Positions 23,607-31,004 of a stretch of 34,508 bases of DNA are shown piece after piece. Origin of the DNA: Garicola koreensis (lineage in GTDB: Bacteria; Actinomycetota; Actinomycetes; Actinomycetales; Micrococcaceae); assembly GCF_014195445.1 (NCBI RefSeq), contig NZ_JACIBT010000011.1:1-34508 (forward strand), in the 5' to 3' direction. The stretch's first letter is position 1. Each line of letters starts with the position of its first letter. The notes beneath the pieces were generated by a model, which worked only from the letters and a program-made list of their open reading frames with translations, did not search any database and was not told the DNA's origin. Made by a program: the position numbers and the translations under genes.

Positions 23607-24464
23607 TCACTCGGCGAGGGATCCGCCGGTCAGCACCAGCTGCATGGCCAGCAGGCCGGCGGAGAGCATCACCAGGCGGAACAGCACTCGGCCGGATCGG
23701 CCTGAGCGCAGCAGAGCCAGAGTCAGCACAACGACGAGGACCACAAGCCCAAAGAACACCCAGGAGAGCACCGGCACATGCCCAAGCTGGCCGCCGGCGG
23801 GACCGAGAGTGACTGCGAGCGCCCCTGCCAGAACTGCTGCTGCGGCCAGCGCTGCGGAAAGCCGACCCCCAAGCCGGTGCGGCAGGCCCCGTATGCCCGT
23901 GGCAGCGTCGTCGTCGAGGTCTGGCAGCACGTTCGTCAGGTGCACTGCGGCACCCAGCGCCGCCCCAGCGATCCAGGCCCAGGCCGCGCTGAGCTGCGGC
24001 TGGGCCAGGGAGAGGGTGGCGAAGGACGGAAAGACCCCGAAGGCAAGGAGGAACGGCACAAGCGACACTGCACTGGCCTTCAGTCCCAGGTTGTAGGACC
24101 AGGAAGCCGCCAGCAGCACTGCGTGGGCGGCCACCAGGCCTACCCCCAGCGGCGCCGAGAGCAGCAGCGCCAGAACCAGGCAGGTCAGTGCCGCAGCCCA
24201 GGCCGCGGTACGGCTGACCTCGCCGGCGGCGACGGGCTTGTCGCTGCGGCCCACAGCCCGGTCGCGGTCGGCGTCGAGCGCATCGTTGGAGATGCCCACG
24301 GAGAGCTGGCCAGCGAAGACCGCGAGGGCCAGCGTCCCGATACGCCAGAATTCGGCCCCAGCAGCCACGGCGAGCGCGGCGGCGAGCAGGGTGACCACCA
24401 GTGTCGGCCCCGGGTGGGATGAGCCCCACAGCCCGGAAATCACCCGTGCGCGCCCAGCAATCAT
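23607..24464 (-). CDS. UbiA-family prenyltransferase
   Basis: Integral-membrane prenyltransferase attaching a polyprenyl chain to an aromatic or other acceptor. The two Asp-rich diphosphate-binding motifs are present: NDALDADRD (60-68) and DLDDD (182-186). The linking YNLGLKAS motif (about 124-131) is present. About eight to nine membrane helices follow the usual spacing. Length 285 is normal. It converges with the flavin hydroxylase of the polyketide locus (27 bases between stops), so it may prenylate that product. A housekeeping role, such as menaquinone or lycopene-elongase chemistry, is the alternative. ATG 24464 has GAGACT seven bases upstream rather than a ribosome site. Confidence 0.9.
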   Translation of the reverse strand: MIAGRARVISGLWGSSHPGPTLVVTLLAAALAVAAGAEFWRIGTLALAVFAGQLSVGISNDALDADRDRAVGRSDKPVAAGEVSRTAAWAAALTCLVLALLLSAPLGVGLVAAHAVLLAASWSYNLGLKASAVSLVPFLLAFGVFPSFATLSLAQPQLSAAWAWIAGAALGAAVHLTNVLPDLDDDAATGIRGLPHRLGGRLSAALAAAAVLAGALAVTLGPAGGQLGHVPVLSWVFFGLVVLVVVLTLALLRSGRSGRVLFRLVMLSAGLLAMQLVLTGGSLAE

Positions 24465-24547
24465 GGGGTTCAGTCTCTCACCAGCTGCCGCGAAGATCGC
24501 CCCCAGGGCTGACGCGTGGGGCGTCGTCGTCCGGAAGAATGATTCCC

Positions 24548-25144
24548 ATGATCGAGACCATTGGTGTATTCGCCGAAACTATGACCACCATGACATCGGC
24601 TCAAGGCGGGCTCAGCGACCCGGCAGAGCTGCTCTACCCGGAGGACACCTGGATCGGGCAGCTGCGGCTGTGGGTCGACGGGCTTCCGGCGACCCTGCAG
24701 TGGTTGGGTCTCATCCTGATTTCCGCGATCCCGTTCGTCGAGTCCTACGGGGGCGGCTTCATCGGTGTGATCGCCGGGATGCCGGTCTGGGCGGCGATCA
24801 TCTCAGCGGTCCTCGGCAACGCGCTCTCGGTGGCGATGCTGGTCTACGGGGCGCATTGGATTCGCACGCAGTTGCTCAAGCGCCGCAGACCCAAAGAGGC
24901 GAGCGAGCGTCAGCTCAAACGCCGCGAGAAGGCCAAGCGGCTCTTCGACAAGTTCGGGGTCCCCGGCGTCTCGCTGCTGGGTCCGATGGCACTGCCCAGC
25001 CAGTTCACCGCACCGCTGATGGCCTCCTTCGGTGCCAACCGTCACCTGATCATGCTGTGGATGAGCGTCTCCATCATTGTGTGGGGCGTGGGCTTCGTGC
25101 TGCTGGGAATCGGCTTCCTCAACCTGATCGCCGGCGCTGCCTAG
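24548..25144 (+). CDS. Small multidrug export-type membrane protein
   Basis: Resembles the putative small multi-drug export family (COG2426-like). About four hydrophobic segments are visible: LQWLGLILISAIPFVESYGG, FIGVIAGMPVWAAIISAVLG, the charged cytoplasmic loop KRRRPKEASERQLKRREKAKRL with DKFGVPGVSLLGP, and a C-terminal MLWMSVSIIVWGVGFVLLGI. The ESYGGGF and GVPGVSLLGPMALPSQ phrases are the most family-like. Actual transport is unproven for these proteins. ATG 24548 has GGAAG 10 bases upstream; earlier in-frame ATGs (24539, 24401) would add unsupported sequence. The stop overlaps the convergent luciferase-like gene by 4 bases. Confidence 0.75.
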   Translation: MIETIGVFAETMTTMTSAQGGLSDPAELLYPEDTWIGQLRLWVDGLPATLQWLGLILISAIPFVESYGGGFIGVIAGMPVWAAIISAVLGNALSVAMLVYGAHWIRTQLLKRRRPKEASERQLKRREKAKRLFDKFGVPGVSLLGPMALPSQFTAPLMASFGANRHLIMLWMSVSIIVWGVGFVLLGIGFLNLIAGAA

Positions 25145-26277
25145 GCCTGTTCGGCGAGCTTCTGAAGCACCAGGGGTTTGACCTGGGTGCCGTAGAGCTC
25201 GATGGAGTTCATCATGTGTTCGTGGGCCAATGAGGCGTTGCCGTACTTCAGGCTGAACCGGCTGATGCCCAGCGCCTTCTGGGTGCGCACGATCTTGTCC
25301 GCGACAGTTTCCGGGGATCCGACGAAGAGGGCGCCGTGGGTGATCTCCTGCTCGAACTGGTCCCGTCCCGGGTAGCCGCCGCCCCAGCCGCGCTCCTGGC
25401 CGATTTTTCCCATCGCCTCCGCCCAGGCCGGATAGAAGATGTCTTGGGCCTGTTGGTCAGTCTCGGCGACGAAACCGTGTGAGTGGCTTGCGACACGGCG
25501 ATCGCTGCTGTGGCCGAACTCCTCCAGCGCCCGGTAGTAGAGGTCCACGAAGGGCGCGAACCTGCCCGGTGCCCCGCCGATGATGGCAAGCTCCAGCCCC
25601 ACCCCGTGTCGTGCGGCGCGGATCACTGAGTTAGGGGTGCCGCCGACCGCAATCCAGGTCGGCAGGCCGCCGTCGTGATCTGTTTTCGGATAGATCTGCT
25701 GGTTGTTCAGCCCCGCACGGGTCTCCCCGGACCAGGTGACCGGGCCCTCCGAGCGCAGCTTGACGAAGAGGTCGGTCTTCTCTTCGAAGAGCTTCTCGTA
25801 GTCGCCCAACTCATAGCCGAAGAGCGGGTAGGACTCGATGAAGCTTCCGCGTCCCAGCGACACTTCCGCCCGGCCGCCGGTGAGCCCGTCGATGGTCGCG
25901 AAGCGCTGATAGACCCGGACCGGGTCGTCTGAGGAGAGCACGGTGACCGCAGTGATCAGTTTGATCCGCTCGGTGGCAGCCCCGATGGCGGCCAGCACGA
26001 CGTCGGGGGCGGACACCGAGTAGTCGGGACGGTGGTGCTCGCCGATGCCGATGACGTCGACGCCGGAGGCATCAGCCAGCTTCGCCTCGGCCAGGATATT
26101 GCGCAGCACCTCCGGGTGGGAGAGGCTGCGGGAGCCGTCGGGAGTGCGGGTGACGTCGCCGAAGGTGTGCAGGCCGAGTTCGAACTGGGGTGTGTAGCGT
26201 TCACTGCTCAGCGCCGTCTCACTGCTCGGCGCTTTTTCACTGTTCAGCGCTGTGCGGCGCTCATTGCTGGTGGTCAT
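25141..26277 (-). CDS. LLM-class (luciferase-like) flavin-dependent monooxygenase
   Basis: TIM-barrel FMNH2-dependent oxidoreductase of the bacterial luciferase superfamily. It needs reduced flavin from a separate reductase, none of which is adjacent. Landmarks: FELGLHTFGDV, DVIGIGEHHRPDYSVSAPDVVLAAIGAAT (about 75-105), RAEVSLGRGSF, PTWIAVGGTPNSVIRAARHGVGL, and HGALFVGSPETVADKIV near the C-terminus. Substrate is unknown. The N-terminal 30 residues are a low-complexity tail built on three six-residue repeats (ALNSEK, APSSET, ALSSER) that precede the conserved barrel. ATG 26277 is used; a GTG at 26292 would add five residues. It lies in the same direction as lysG, 28 bases after its stop. Confidence 0.88.
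   Translation of the reverse strand: MTTSNERRTALNSEKAPSSETALSSERYTPQFELGLHTFGDVTRTPDGSRSLSHPEVLRNILAEAKLADASGVDVIGIGEHHRPDYSVSAPDVVLAAIGAATERIKLITAVTVLSSDDPVRVYQRFATIDGLTGGRAEVSLGRGSFIESYPLFGYELGDYEKLFEEKTDLFVKLRSEGPVTWSGETRAGLNNQQIYPKTDHDGGLPTWIAVGGTPNSVIRAARHGVGLELAIIGGAPGRFAPFVDLYYRALEEFGHSSDRRVASHSHGFVAETDQQAQDIFYPAWAEAMGKIGQERGWGGGYPGRDQFEQEITHGALFVGSPETVADKIVRTQKALGISRFSLKYGNASLAHEHMMNSIELYGTQVKPLVLQKLAEQA
26201..26254. repeat. Three 18-bp tandem repeats in the luciferase-like gene
   Basis: Consecutive units TCACTGCTCAGCGCCGTC, TCACTGCTCGGCGCTTTT and TCACTGTTCAGCGCTGTG. Frame is preserved (six residues each), and they encode the repetitive N-terminal tail. Confidence 0.8.
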
Positions 26278-26305
26278 ATTCGACTCAACCACGCCGGCGC
26301 TGAAC

Positions 26306-27289
26306 TCATTCCTTCAAATTTGAATCACCAGACGCTGTGCCATCAAGCACTGTGCGATCAGGCACTGCGTGATCAGATGCTGTGTGACCAGGCGCTGGGA
26401 GGCGGCGGCTCGCCGCGTGCCGGACTGCGGCGGTGAGCCGGTCAAGGGCTGGGGTGGTGGTGGACCAGTGCTGCCAGTGCAGCGGCACCTCCTCGGCCCC
26501 GATCTCCGGGATCAGGACCATATCGGGGTGCTCACAGTTGAGGACGCCGTCGGGCATCATCGATTCGGGGATCATGCCCCAGCCCAGTCCACAGCCGACG
26601 GCGGAGTTGTAGGCCTGCACCGAGGGCAGCAGGTGGGTGATCGGGGCGCTGCTGAGGCCCAGGCGGTCCAGGGCGGTGCGCTGGGTAGCGTCGCGGATGC
26701 TGTAGTCGATGCGCGGCACCTGCTGCCAGTCGACCGCGCCGGAGGAATCGCGGTGGCGGTCCAGCAGCTCGGTGCTGGCCACCGGCCAGTAGCGGATGAC
26801 GCCCAACGGCTCCGACCGACACCCGGAGACCGGTGTGGGGTCTTCGGTGACTGCGGCGGTCACGGTTCCGCTGCGCAGCAGCTGCAGGGTGTGCTGCTGG
26901 TCCTCGGCGTGGACGTGGATCTCCACATCGTCCCAGGTCGCTGCTTCCTGCAGGACGCGGATGAACCAGCTGGCCAAAGAGTCGGCGTTGACCGCTATGG
27001 CCAGGGTGATGGTGGGACTGTAGTGGGCCGAGGAGCCGCGGAATCCCAGGCTCCGGCGGGCCTCATCCTCCAGCAGCGTGGTCTGCCGGGCCACCCGCAT
27101 CAGCTTCTCGCCGGACTCGGTGACCCGCACCGGAACGGTTCTGGTCAGCAGGACATGGCCGACCTCACGCTCCAGGGCTTTGATCCGTTGGGAGAAGGCG
27201 GAGCCGGAGATCTGCAGCAGATCCGCTGCGGCGTCGAAGGTCCCCTCATCCACCGCCAGCACAAAGGCGCGCAGGTGATCGGTGTTCAT
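26306..27289 (-). CDS. lysG: LysR-family regulator of lysine/arginine export (LysG/ArgP type)
   Basis: LysR-type transcriptional regulator with an N-terminal winged HTH (about 1-60: HLRAFVLAVDEGTFDAAADLLQISGSAFSQRIKALE) and a periplasmic-binding-like effector domain (about 92-295). The HTH wording is typical of ArgP/LysG. It is divergent from a LysE-type exporter, which it should activate when intracellular lysine or arginine is high. The C-terminal about 25 residues are a low-complexity tail from five 15-base repeats and lie beyond the normal family end (about 300). ATG 27289 has TAGACT seven bases upstream and no ribosome site. Confidence 0.9.
   Translation of the reverse strand: MNTDHLRAFVLAVDEGTFDAAADLLQISGSAFSQRIKALEREVGHVLLTRTVPVRVTESGEKLMRVARQTTLLEDEARRSLGFRGSSAHYSPTITLAIAVNADSLASWFIRVLQEAATWDDVEIHVHAEDQQHTLQLLRSGTVTAAVTEDPTPVSGCRSEPLGVIRYWPVASTELLDRHRDSSGAVDWQQVPRIDYSIRDATQRTALDRLGLSSAPITHLLPSVQAYNSAVGCGLGWGMIPESMMPDGVLNCEHPDMVLIPEIGAEEVPLHWQHWSTTTPALDRLTAAVRHAASRRLPAPGHTASDHAVPDRTVLDGTASGDSNLKE
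26326..26400. repeat. Five degenerate 15-bp tandem repeats at the lysG 3' end
   Basis: Units start at 26326, 26341, 26356, 26371 and 26386, with a consensus near GATCAGGCACTGTGT. They are in frame and encode five-residue units (such as SDHAV, PDRTV, LDGTA) in the last part of LysG. Confidence 0.8.
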
Positions 27290-27296
27290 CTGGCAG

Positions 27297-27302
27297 AGTC
27301 TA
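27297..27302 (-). promoter_or_regulatory. -10 element of lysG, leaderless type
   Basis: TAGACT on the minus strand, 7 bases before ATG 27289. The expected -35 position falls inside the palindrome at 27312-27330, consistent with autorepression. Confidence 0.5.
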
Positions 27303-27311
27303 GCCGGATCA

Positions 27312-27330
27312 TCTGAAGCATCGCTTCAGA
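27312..27330. promoter_or_regulatory. Palindromic LysR-type operator between lysG and lysE
   Basis: TCTGAAGC-ATC-GCTTCAGA, a perfect 8+3+8 inverted repeat. Its centre (27321) is 64 bases before the lysE start, the usual activator distance for LysR proteins if lysE is leaderless. It is 32 bases before the lysG start, overlapping that promoter's -35. Confidence 0.7.
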
Positions 27331-27371
27331 CAGTGAAGAATATTGAGCTGGTACGGATCTGTTGTGCAGCG

Positions 27372-27377
27372 CAGAAT
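27372..27377 (+). promoter_or_regulatory. -10 element of lysE, leaderless type
   Basis: CAGAAT lies 7 bases before ATG 27385. No good -35 hexamer is present at the normal distance, as expected of an activator-dependent promoter. Confidence 0.4.
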
Positions 27378-27384
27378 AGTGCCC

Positions 27385-28095
27385 ATGCTGACTGTTCTGC
27401 TCACCGGGTTCTTCGCCTGCCTGGCCATCATTGTGGCGATCGGACCGCAGAGCGCCTACCTGCTGCGCCAGGGGCTGCGCCGGGATCGGGTGATGCTGGC
27501 GGTGCTGTGCTGCCTGGTGGGTGATGCCCTGCTGCTGACCGCCGGCACCGCCGGAGTGGCAGTGGTTTTGGAGCACGCGCCGTGGCTGCTGGACGTGCTG
27601 CGCTGGGCGGGGGTGGCCTACCTGAGCTGGTTCGCCTACCGCTCCTTCCGCTCGGCCTTCACGGCGGGAAAGTCGCAGAAGACTGACGACGACGCCGGCA
27701 CCGTCCACGTGCTCATGACCTCGCAGATCCCCACGGTGGACCCCGCCGGTGGGGCTGCTCAGTCCACTGCGACGCGGCAGAAGGTCCACGTCACCGGGGT
27801 CTCCAAGGTCAGCACAGTGGCGTCCACGGCGCTGGCGCTGAGCATCGTCAATCCGCATGCGTGGGTGGACTCGTTGGTGGTGCTGGGCACGATGGCCAAT
27901 TCCTTCGCCGATCAGCGGTGGTTCTTCGCCGCAGGGGCCTTCCTGGCGTGCATCGTCTGGCACACCGCCCTTGCCGGCGGCGGCAGCGCCCTGGCCGCCT
28001 GGCTCAACCGACCACGCACCTGGCAGTTAATTGACCTCAGCATGGGCGCCATCATGCTGCTCGTCGCCGCACTGCTGGCGGTCTCGGGCTTCTGA
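27385..28095 (+). CDS. lysE: LysE/ArgO-family basic amino acid exporter
   Basis: Inner-membrane exporter of L-lysine/L-arginine of the LysE family. The N-terminal helix is LLTGFFACLAIIVAIGPQSAYLLRQGL, with the family GPQ motif. Then come the helix pair LAVLCCLVGDALLLTAGTAGVAVVL and a hydrophilic central loop (about 92-135, AGKSQKTDDDAGTV...). The hallmark SIVNPHAWVDSLVVLGT and two final helices follow. Length 236 is typical. ATG 27385 is chosen as the start of the conserved N-terminus; an in-frame TTG at 27343 lacks support. Divergent from lysG. The stop lies five bases from that of the convergent oxidoreductase. Confidence 0.93.
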   Translation: MLTVLLTGFFACLAIIVAIGPQSAYLLRQGLRRDRVMLAVLCCLVGDALLLTAGTAGVAVVLEHAPWLLDVLRWAGVAYLSWFAYRSFRSAFTAGKSQKTDDDAGTVHVLMTSQIPTVDPAGGAAQSTATRQKVHVTGVSKVSTVASTALALSIVNPHAWVDSLVVLGTMANSFADQRWFFAAGAFLACIVWHTALAGGGSALAAWLNRPRTWQLIDLSMGAIMLLVAALLAVSGF

Positions 28096-28099
28096 TCGA

Positions 28100-29656
28100 T
28101 CAGCCGCGCTCATCCAGGACGGAGGCAGCCGCGTTGAAGCCGCTCATCCCGTGAGCCCCACCGCCGGGCGGGGTGGCGCTGGAGCATAGGAAGACGCCGT
28201 CGACGCCGGCGGAGTAGGGCCGCAGCGCGCTGACCGGCCCGGAGAGTGTGGTGCGCAGCCCGGCCACTCCCCCGCTGACGCTGCCGCCGACCAGGTTCGC
28301 GTTCCACCCTTCCAGCTGAGCCGGACCCCAGATCATGCGCTGCAGAACACTGCGGCGGAAATTGGGGGCCTGCCGGGTGATCTCGGCGTCGATCAGTCGC
28401 ACCGTCCGGGCCACCCCGGCGTCGTCGAGCCCGTTGGGCACGTGGGCATAGGCCCAGCAGACCGTGCGCTCATCCGGTGTTCGGGTGGAGTCGGCTGCGC
28501 TGGGCTGGGCCAGCAGCACATAGGGCCGGCCGGGCAGCACGCCCCGGTTGGCGGCAGCTTCGCTGGCGACCACCTGGCGGCCGCTTCCGCCCAGGTGCAC
28601 GGTACCGGCGCGGGCCAGCTCCGGGTGCTGCCAGGGGATCGGCCCATCGAGCAGGTAGTCGACCTTCACCACCCCGGGACCGTAGTCCCATCGGCGCAGC
28701 GACCCGCGCGCCCGAGGCGCCAGCGGCAGACCCTGAAGGCCCAGCACCTGGGCCGGGGTGAGATCCAGGACGACGACGTCGGCCTCCTGCTGCCCCGCTG
28801 ACGAACCGGTCGGCTCACCGGTCGCCTCACCGGTGCCGCGCTGGTGAGCAGCTGAGCCTTCTACGCGCCACCGGCGCGGCCGGCCGGCGCTGCGCCCCCG
28901 CTTTGGCACCTGCTGGACGCCGGTGACGCGGAAGCCGGTTCGGATGTCTCCGCCGTGGCTGCGCAGTTCGGCGACCAAAGCGTCGACGAGCTTCTGGGTG
29001 CCTCCGCGCACTGCCGGCCATCCCTGCGCATGGGCCGCCGCACCGAAGGCTAAGCCCACGGCCGCGGTCAGCGGGTTGCTCAGGGGTGCGGTGGAGTGGG
29101 CGGCCAGTCCGGCGAAGAGGGCGCGGGCTCTCTCGGTGCTGAAGCTGCGCATCAGGCTGCTGGCGGGCATCGCCCCGGCTGAGCCCAGCTGCATCAGCGC
29201 TGCGGCGCGTCCGATCCGGGTGAATGACGCGCGGCCCAGCGGCGGGTTCAGCACCGCCTGTCGCACCTGGTCCCAGTTGTCGGTCAGTGGGCCAACGACC
29301 CATCGCCAGAGGTCGCCGTCGCGCCCCAGCGCTTCGGCCGTCTCCTCCAGGGAGGCGTGCAGCAGTGCCGGGGGTTCGCCGTCGATACCGTGGGCGGCGG
29401 GGATCTGCGGCTGGGCCCATTCGACGTCGTGGTGTCCCAGCAGCTCATCATAGGCCGGCGACGCCGCGGAGAGCGGGTGGATGCTCGCCCCCAGATCGCT
29501 GATAATCCCGGGGCCGAAGAGCTCGGCCGAACGCGCCGCACCGCCGGGGGTCGGCCCGGCCTCGTAGACGGTGACCTCCCAGCCGGCGCGGGCGAGCCGG
29601 CAGGCCGCGGCGAGTCCATTGGGGCCCGAGCCCACAACTGCGGCGCGCTGCGTCAT
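28100..29656 (-). CDS. CrtI/phytoene-dehydrogenase-like FAD oxidoreductase
   Basis: Flavoprotein of the phytoene desaturase/NAD(P)-FAD oxidoreductase family (COG1233-like). Dinucleotide-binding AAVVGSGPNGLAAACRLARAG is at 5-25, with a downstream EAGPTPGGAARS. GWPAVRGGTQKLVDALV is the family's second motif. The C-terminal VDGVFLCSSATPPGGGAHGMSGFNAA is the closing FAD motif. A Gly/Ser/Glu-rich loop (about 250-290) is poorly conserved. No other carotenoid gene is nearby, so desaturation of phytoene is not implied; many such proteins have unknown substrates. ATG 29656 follows TAGGAT by six bases with no ribosome site; a TTG one codon earlier is unlikely. Confidence 0.85.
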   Translation of the reverse strand: MTQRAAVVGSGPNGLAAACRLARAGWEVTVYEAGPTPGGAARSAELFGPGIISDLGASIHPLSAASPAYDELLGHHDVEWAQPQIPAAHGIDGEPPALLHASLEETAEALGRDGDLWRWVVGPLTDNWDQVRQAVLNPPLGRASFTRIGRAAALMQLGSAGAMPASSLMRSFSTERARALFAGLAAHSTAPLSNPLTAAVGLAFGAAAHAQGWPAVRGGTQKLVDALVAELRSHGGDIRTGFRVTGVQQVPKRGRSAGRPRRWRVEGSAAHQRGTGEATGEPTGSSAGQQEADVVVLDLTPAQVLGLQGLPLAPRARGSLRRWDYGPGVVKVDYLLDGPIPWQHPELARAGTVHLGGSGRQVVASEAAANRGVLPGRPYVLLAQPSAADSTRTPDERTVCWAYAHVPNGLDDAGVARTVRLIDAEITRQAPNFRRSVLQRMIWGPAQLEGWNANLVGGSVSGGVAGLRTTLSGPVSALRPYSAGVDGVFLCSSATPPGGGAHGMSGFNAAASVLDERG

Positions 29657-29662
29657 CAATTC

Positions 29663-29668
29663 ATCCTA
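29663..29668 (-). promoter_or_regulatory. -10 element, leaderless-type start of CrtI-like gene
   Basis: TAGGAT on the minus strand, 6 bases before ATG 29656. It lies in the 28-base gap after the upstream membrane-protein gene, so it could give an internal transcript. Confidence 0.45.
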
Positions 29669-29684
29669 CTGGCGCAGGCCACTG

Positions 29685-30944
29685 TCACAGCGATTCCCCC
29701 CGGCGGACCCGTTCCACCACCGCAGCGATGTTTCGGATGAACACCACCAACCAGGCGAAGAGGATCGCGACGCCGATCAGCTCCAGGGAGGTCAGGTTCC
29801 AGTAGCCCACCGGCTCCCACAGCAGGAAGGCGCCGACCAGCGCGGCGGCGGCGAAGTAGCTGAACAGGAAGAAGATCTGCGGGAACCCGGGCAGCACGTA
29901 GGGCGTGCTGACCAGCAGCAGCAGGAAGAACACTCCGAAGGCGGCGGTGACCAGCGTGTGGCCGTCCAGACTGACGCTGATGGGGATAAGACCCACCGCA
30001 GCCAGGGAGAGCCCCATGCCGATCATCCCCACCCGCAGCAGGACAATCCGAGGGGTGCGGATATAGCCGCTGAATGCGTTGCGGACTCGGGTGGACAGCG
30101 GAATGCGGCCCGAAGACCTGCGGTGAGTCTCAGCACGCTCAGCGAGACGCTGCGCCACCTGGGTGCGCTGATGCTCGCTCCAGATCTGCAGGTCGCGAGT
30201 GAGGAAGGCGGTCAGCGTGGTGATGATGACCCCCGAGACCACCAAGGTGGTGTTGAACGTCCAGAAGCTGGTCAGTCCGGCCTGGCCGGTGCCCAGCTCG
30301 GAGAACATTACATGCCACCAGAAGGGGTTCTCCGCGAAAAGCATCGAGACCAGCACACCGGAGGCCATGAATATTGCCAGCAGGGTTGAGAGGCTGAAGG
30401 CGGTGATCCGCGCTCCGGAGTTGAAGCTGAAGTAGGAGGCGACACCGCCGACGACGGCCAGCAGGACCGCACCGGCAATATCGTCGACGGTCAGGCCGAT
30501 GAAGGCCTCCTGAAAAACGCGGAAGAGGCCGAGGGCGGCCATCACAGCGATCGAGGAATGCACCACCAGCAGGGCCAGGGTGTCCACCAGCTGCCGAACC
30601 CTGGGCCGTTCTCCCAGCCAAATGTTCGCCATGCGCGCGTTGAGGGAATACCCCAGCAGAAATGAGGCCCCGGCGGTGACCCCGCCGATGATGGAGGCGT
30701 AGAACTGGATCGAGAAGTCACCGGCGAGCGCGGGCCGCTCACCGGCGAACACGATGTAGCCGAACACCACGCCGATCAGACCCCCACCCAGCGCGTTCCA
30801 GATGGCGCGTGACTCAATGAGCACCTGCAGCCGCGCCTGATTCTGCGCCTGCCGCGGTGTGGTCGTGGAAGGATGCGTGGACTCTTCGACCGCTGCCTGA
30901 GCAGCGAGCCTGCGTGCTCTGCCCGGGGAGCGGAAGGATCTCAC
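29685..30944 (-). CDS. Multi-pass membrane protein of unknown function
   Basis: I do not recognise the family. The 419-residue protein has a basic, disordered N-terminus (about 1-45) and about ten hydrophobic segments. The first six are ALGGGLIGVVFGYIVFAG, FYASIIGGVTAGASFLLG, LALLVVHSSIAVMAALGLF, AGAVLLAVVGGVASYF, FSLSTLLAIFMASGVLVSM and TTLVVSGVIITTLTAFL. Then comes a long charged cytoplasmic stretch (about 260-305, RDLQIWSEHQRTQVAQRLAERAETHRR). Four more C-terminal helices end before VERVRRGESL. The layout, six plus four helices split by a soluble loop, is suggestive of a small transporter or sensor but proves nothing. The GTG 30944 start has no visible ribosome site. It diverges from the SRPBCC gene and may be co-transcribed with the oxidoreductase 28 bases downstream. 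Confidence 0.7.
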   Translation of the reverse strand: MRSFRSPGRARRLAAQAAVEESTHPSTTTPRQAQNQARLQVLIESRAIWNALGGGLIGVVFGYIVFAGERPALAGDFSIQFYASIIGGVTAGASFLLGYSLNARMANIWLGERPRVRQLVDTLALLVVHSSIAVMAALGLFRVFQEAFIGLTVDDIAGAVLLAVVGGVASYFSFNSGARITAFSLSTLLAIFMASGVLVSMLFAENPFWWHVMFSELGTGQAGLTSFWTFNTTLVVSGVIITTLTAFLTRDLQIWSEHQRTQVAQRLAERAETHRRSSGRIPLSTRVRNAFSGYIRTPRIVLLRVGMIGMGLSLAAVGLIPISVSLDGHTLVTAAFGVFFLLLLVSTPYVLPGFPQIFFLFSYFAAAALVGAFLLWEPVGYWNLTSLELIGVAILFAWLVVFIRNIAAVVERVRRGESL

Positions 30945-30992
30945 CGCACAAGATGTACCAGATCAGCAGTGACTATCCAACGCGGCACCGAC

Positions 30993-30998
30993 TAGATT
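30993..30998 (+). promoter_or_regulatory. -10 element, leaderless-type start of SRPBCC gene
   Basis: TAGATT lies 6 bases before GTG 31005. A GTGACT at 30969-30974 lies about 18 bases upstream as a moderate -35. GGAG at 30999-31002 is too close to the GTG for normal ribosome binding. Confidence 0.5.
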
Positions 30999-31004
30999 GG
31001 AGCT

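Noticed and set aside
26326..26400. Possible CRISPR-like array
   Set aside because: The 15-base units are directly abutting without spacers, imperfect, and in frame within lysG, so they are an ordinary tandem repeat.
28100..29656. Carotenoid biosynthesis cluster
   Set aside because: Only a CrtI-like oxidoreductase is present; no phytoene synthase, cyclase or GGPP synthase is nearby, and the UbiA gene is over 3 kb away beside the polyketide genes.
29571..30389. Plus-strand open frame rich in Gln, Glu and Gly
   Set aside because: Antisense to a membrane-protein gene with regular hydrophobic segments; its composition is an artefact of the complementary strand.
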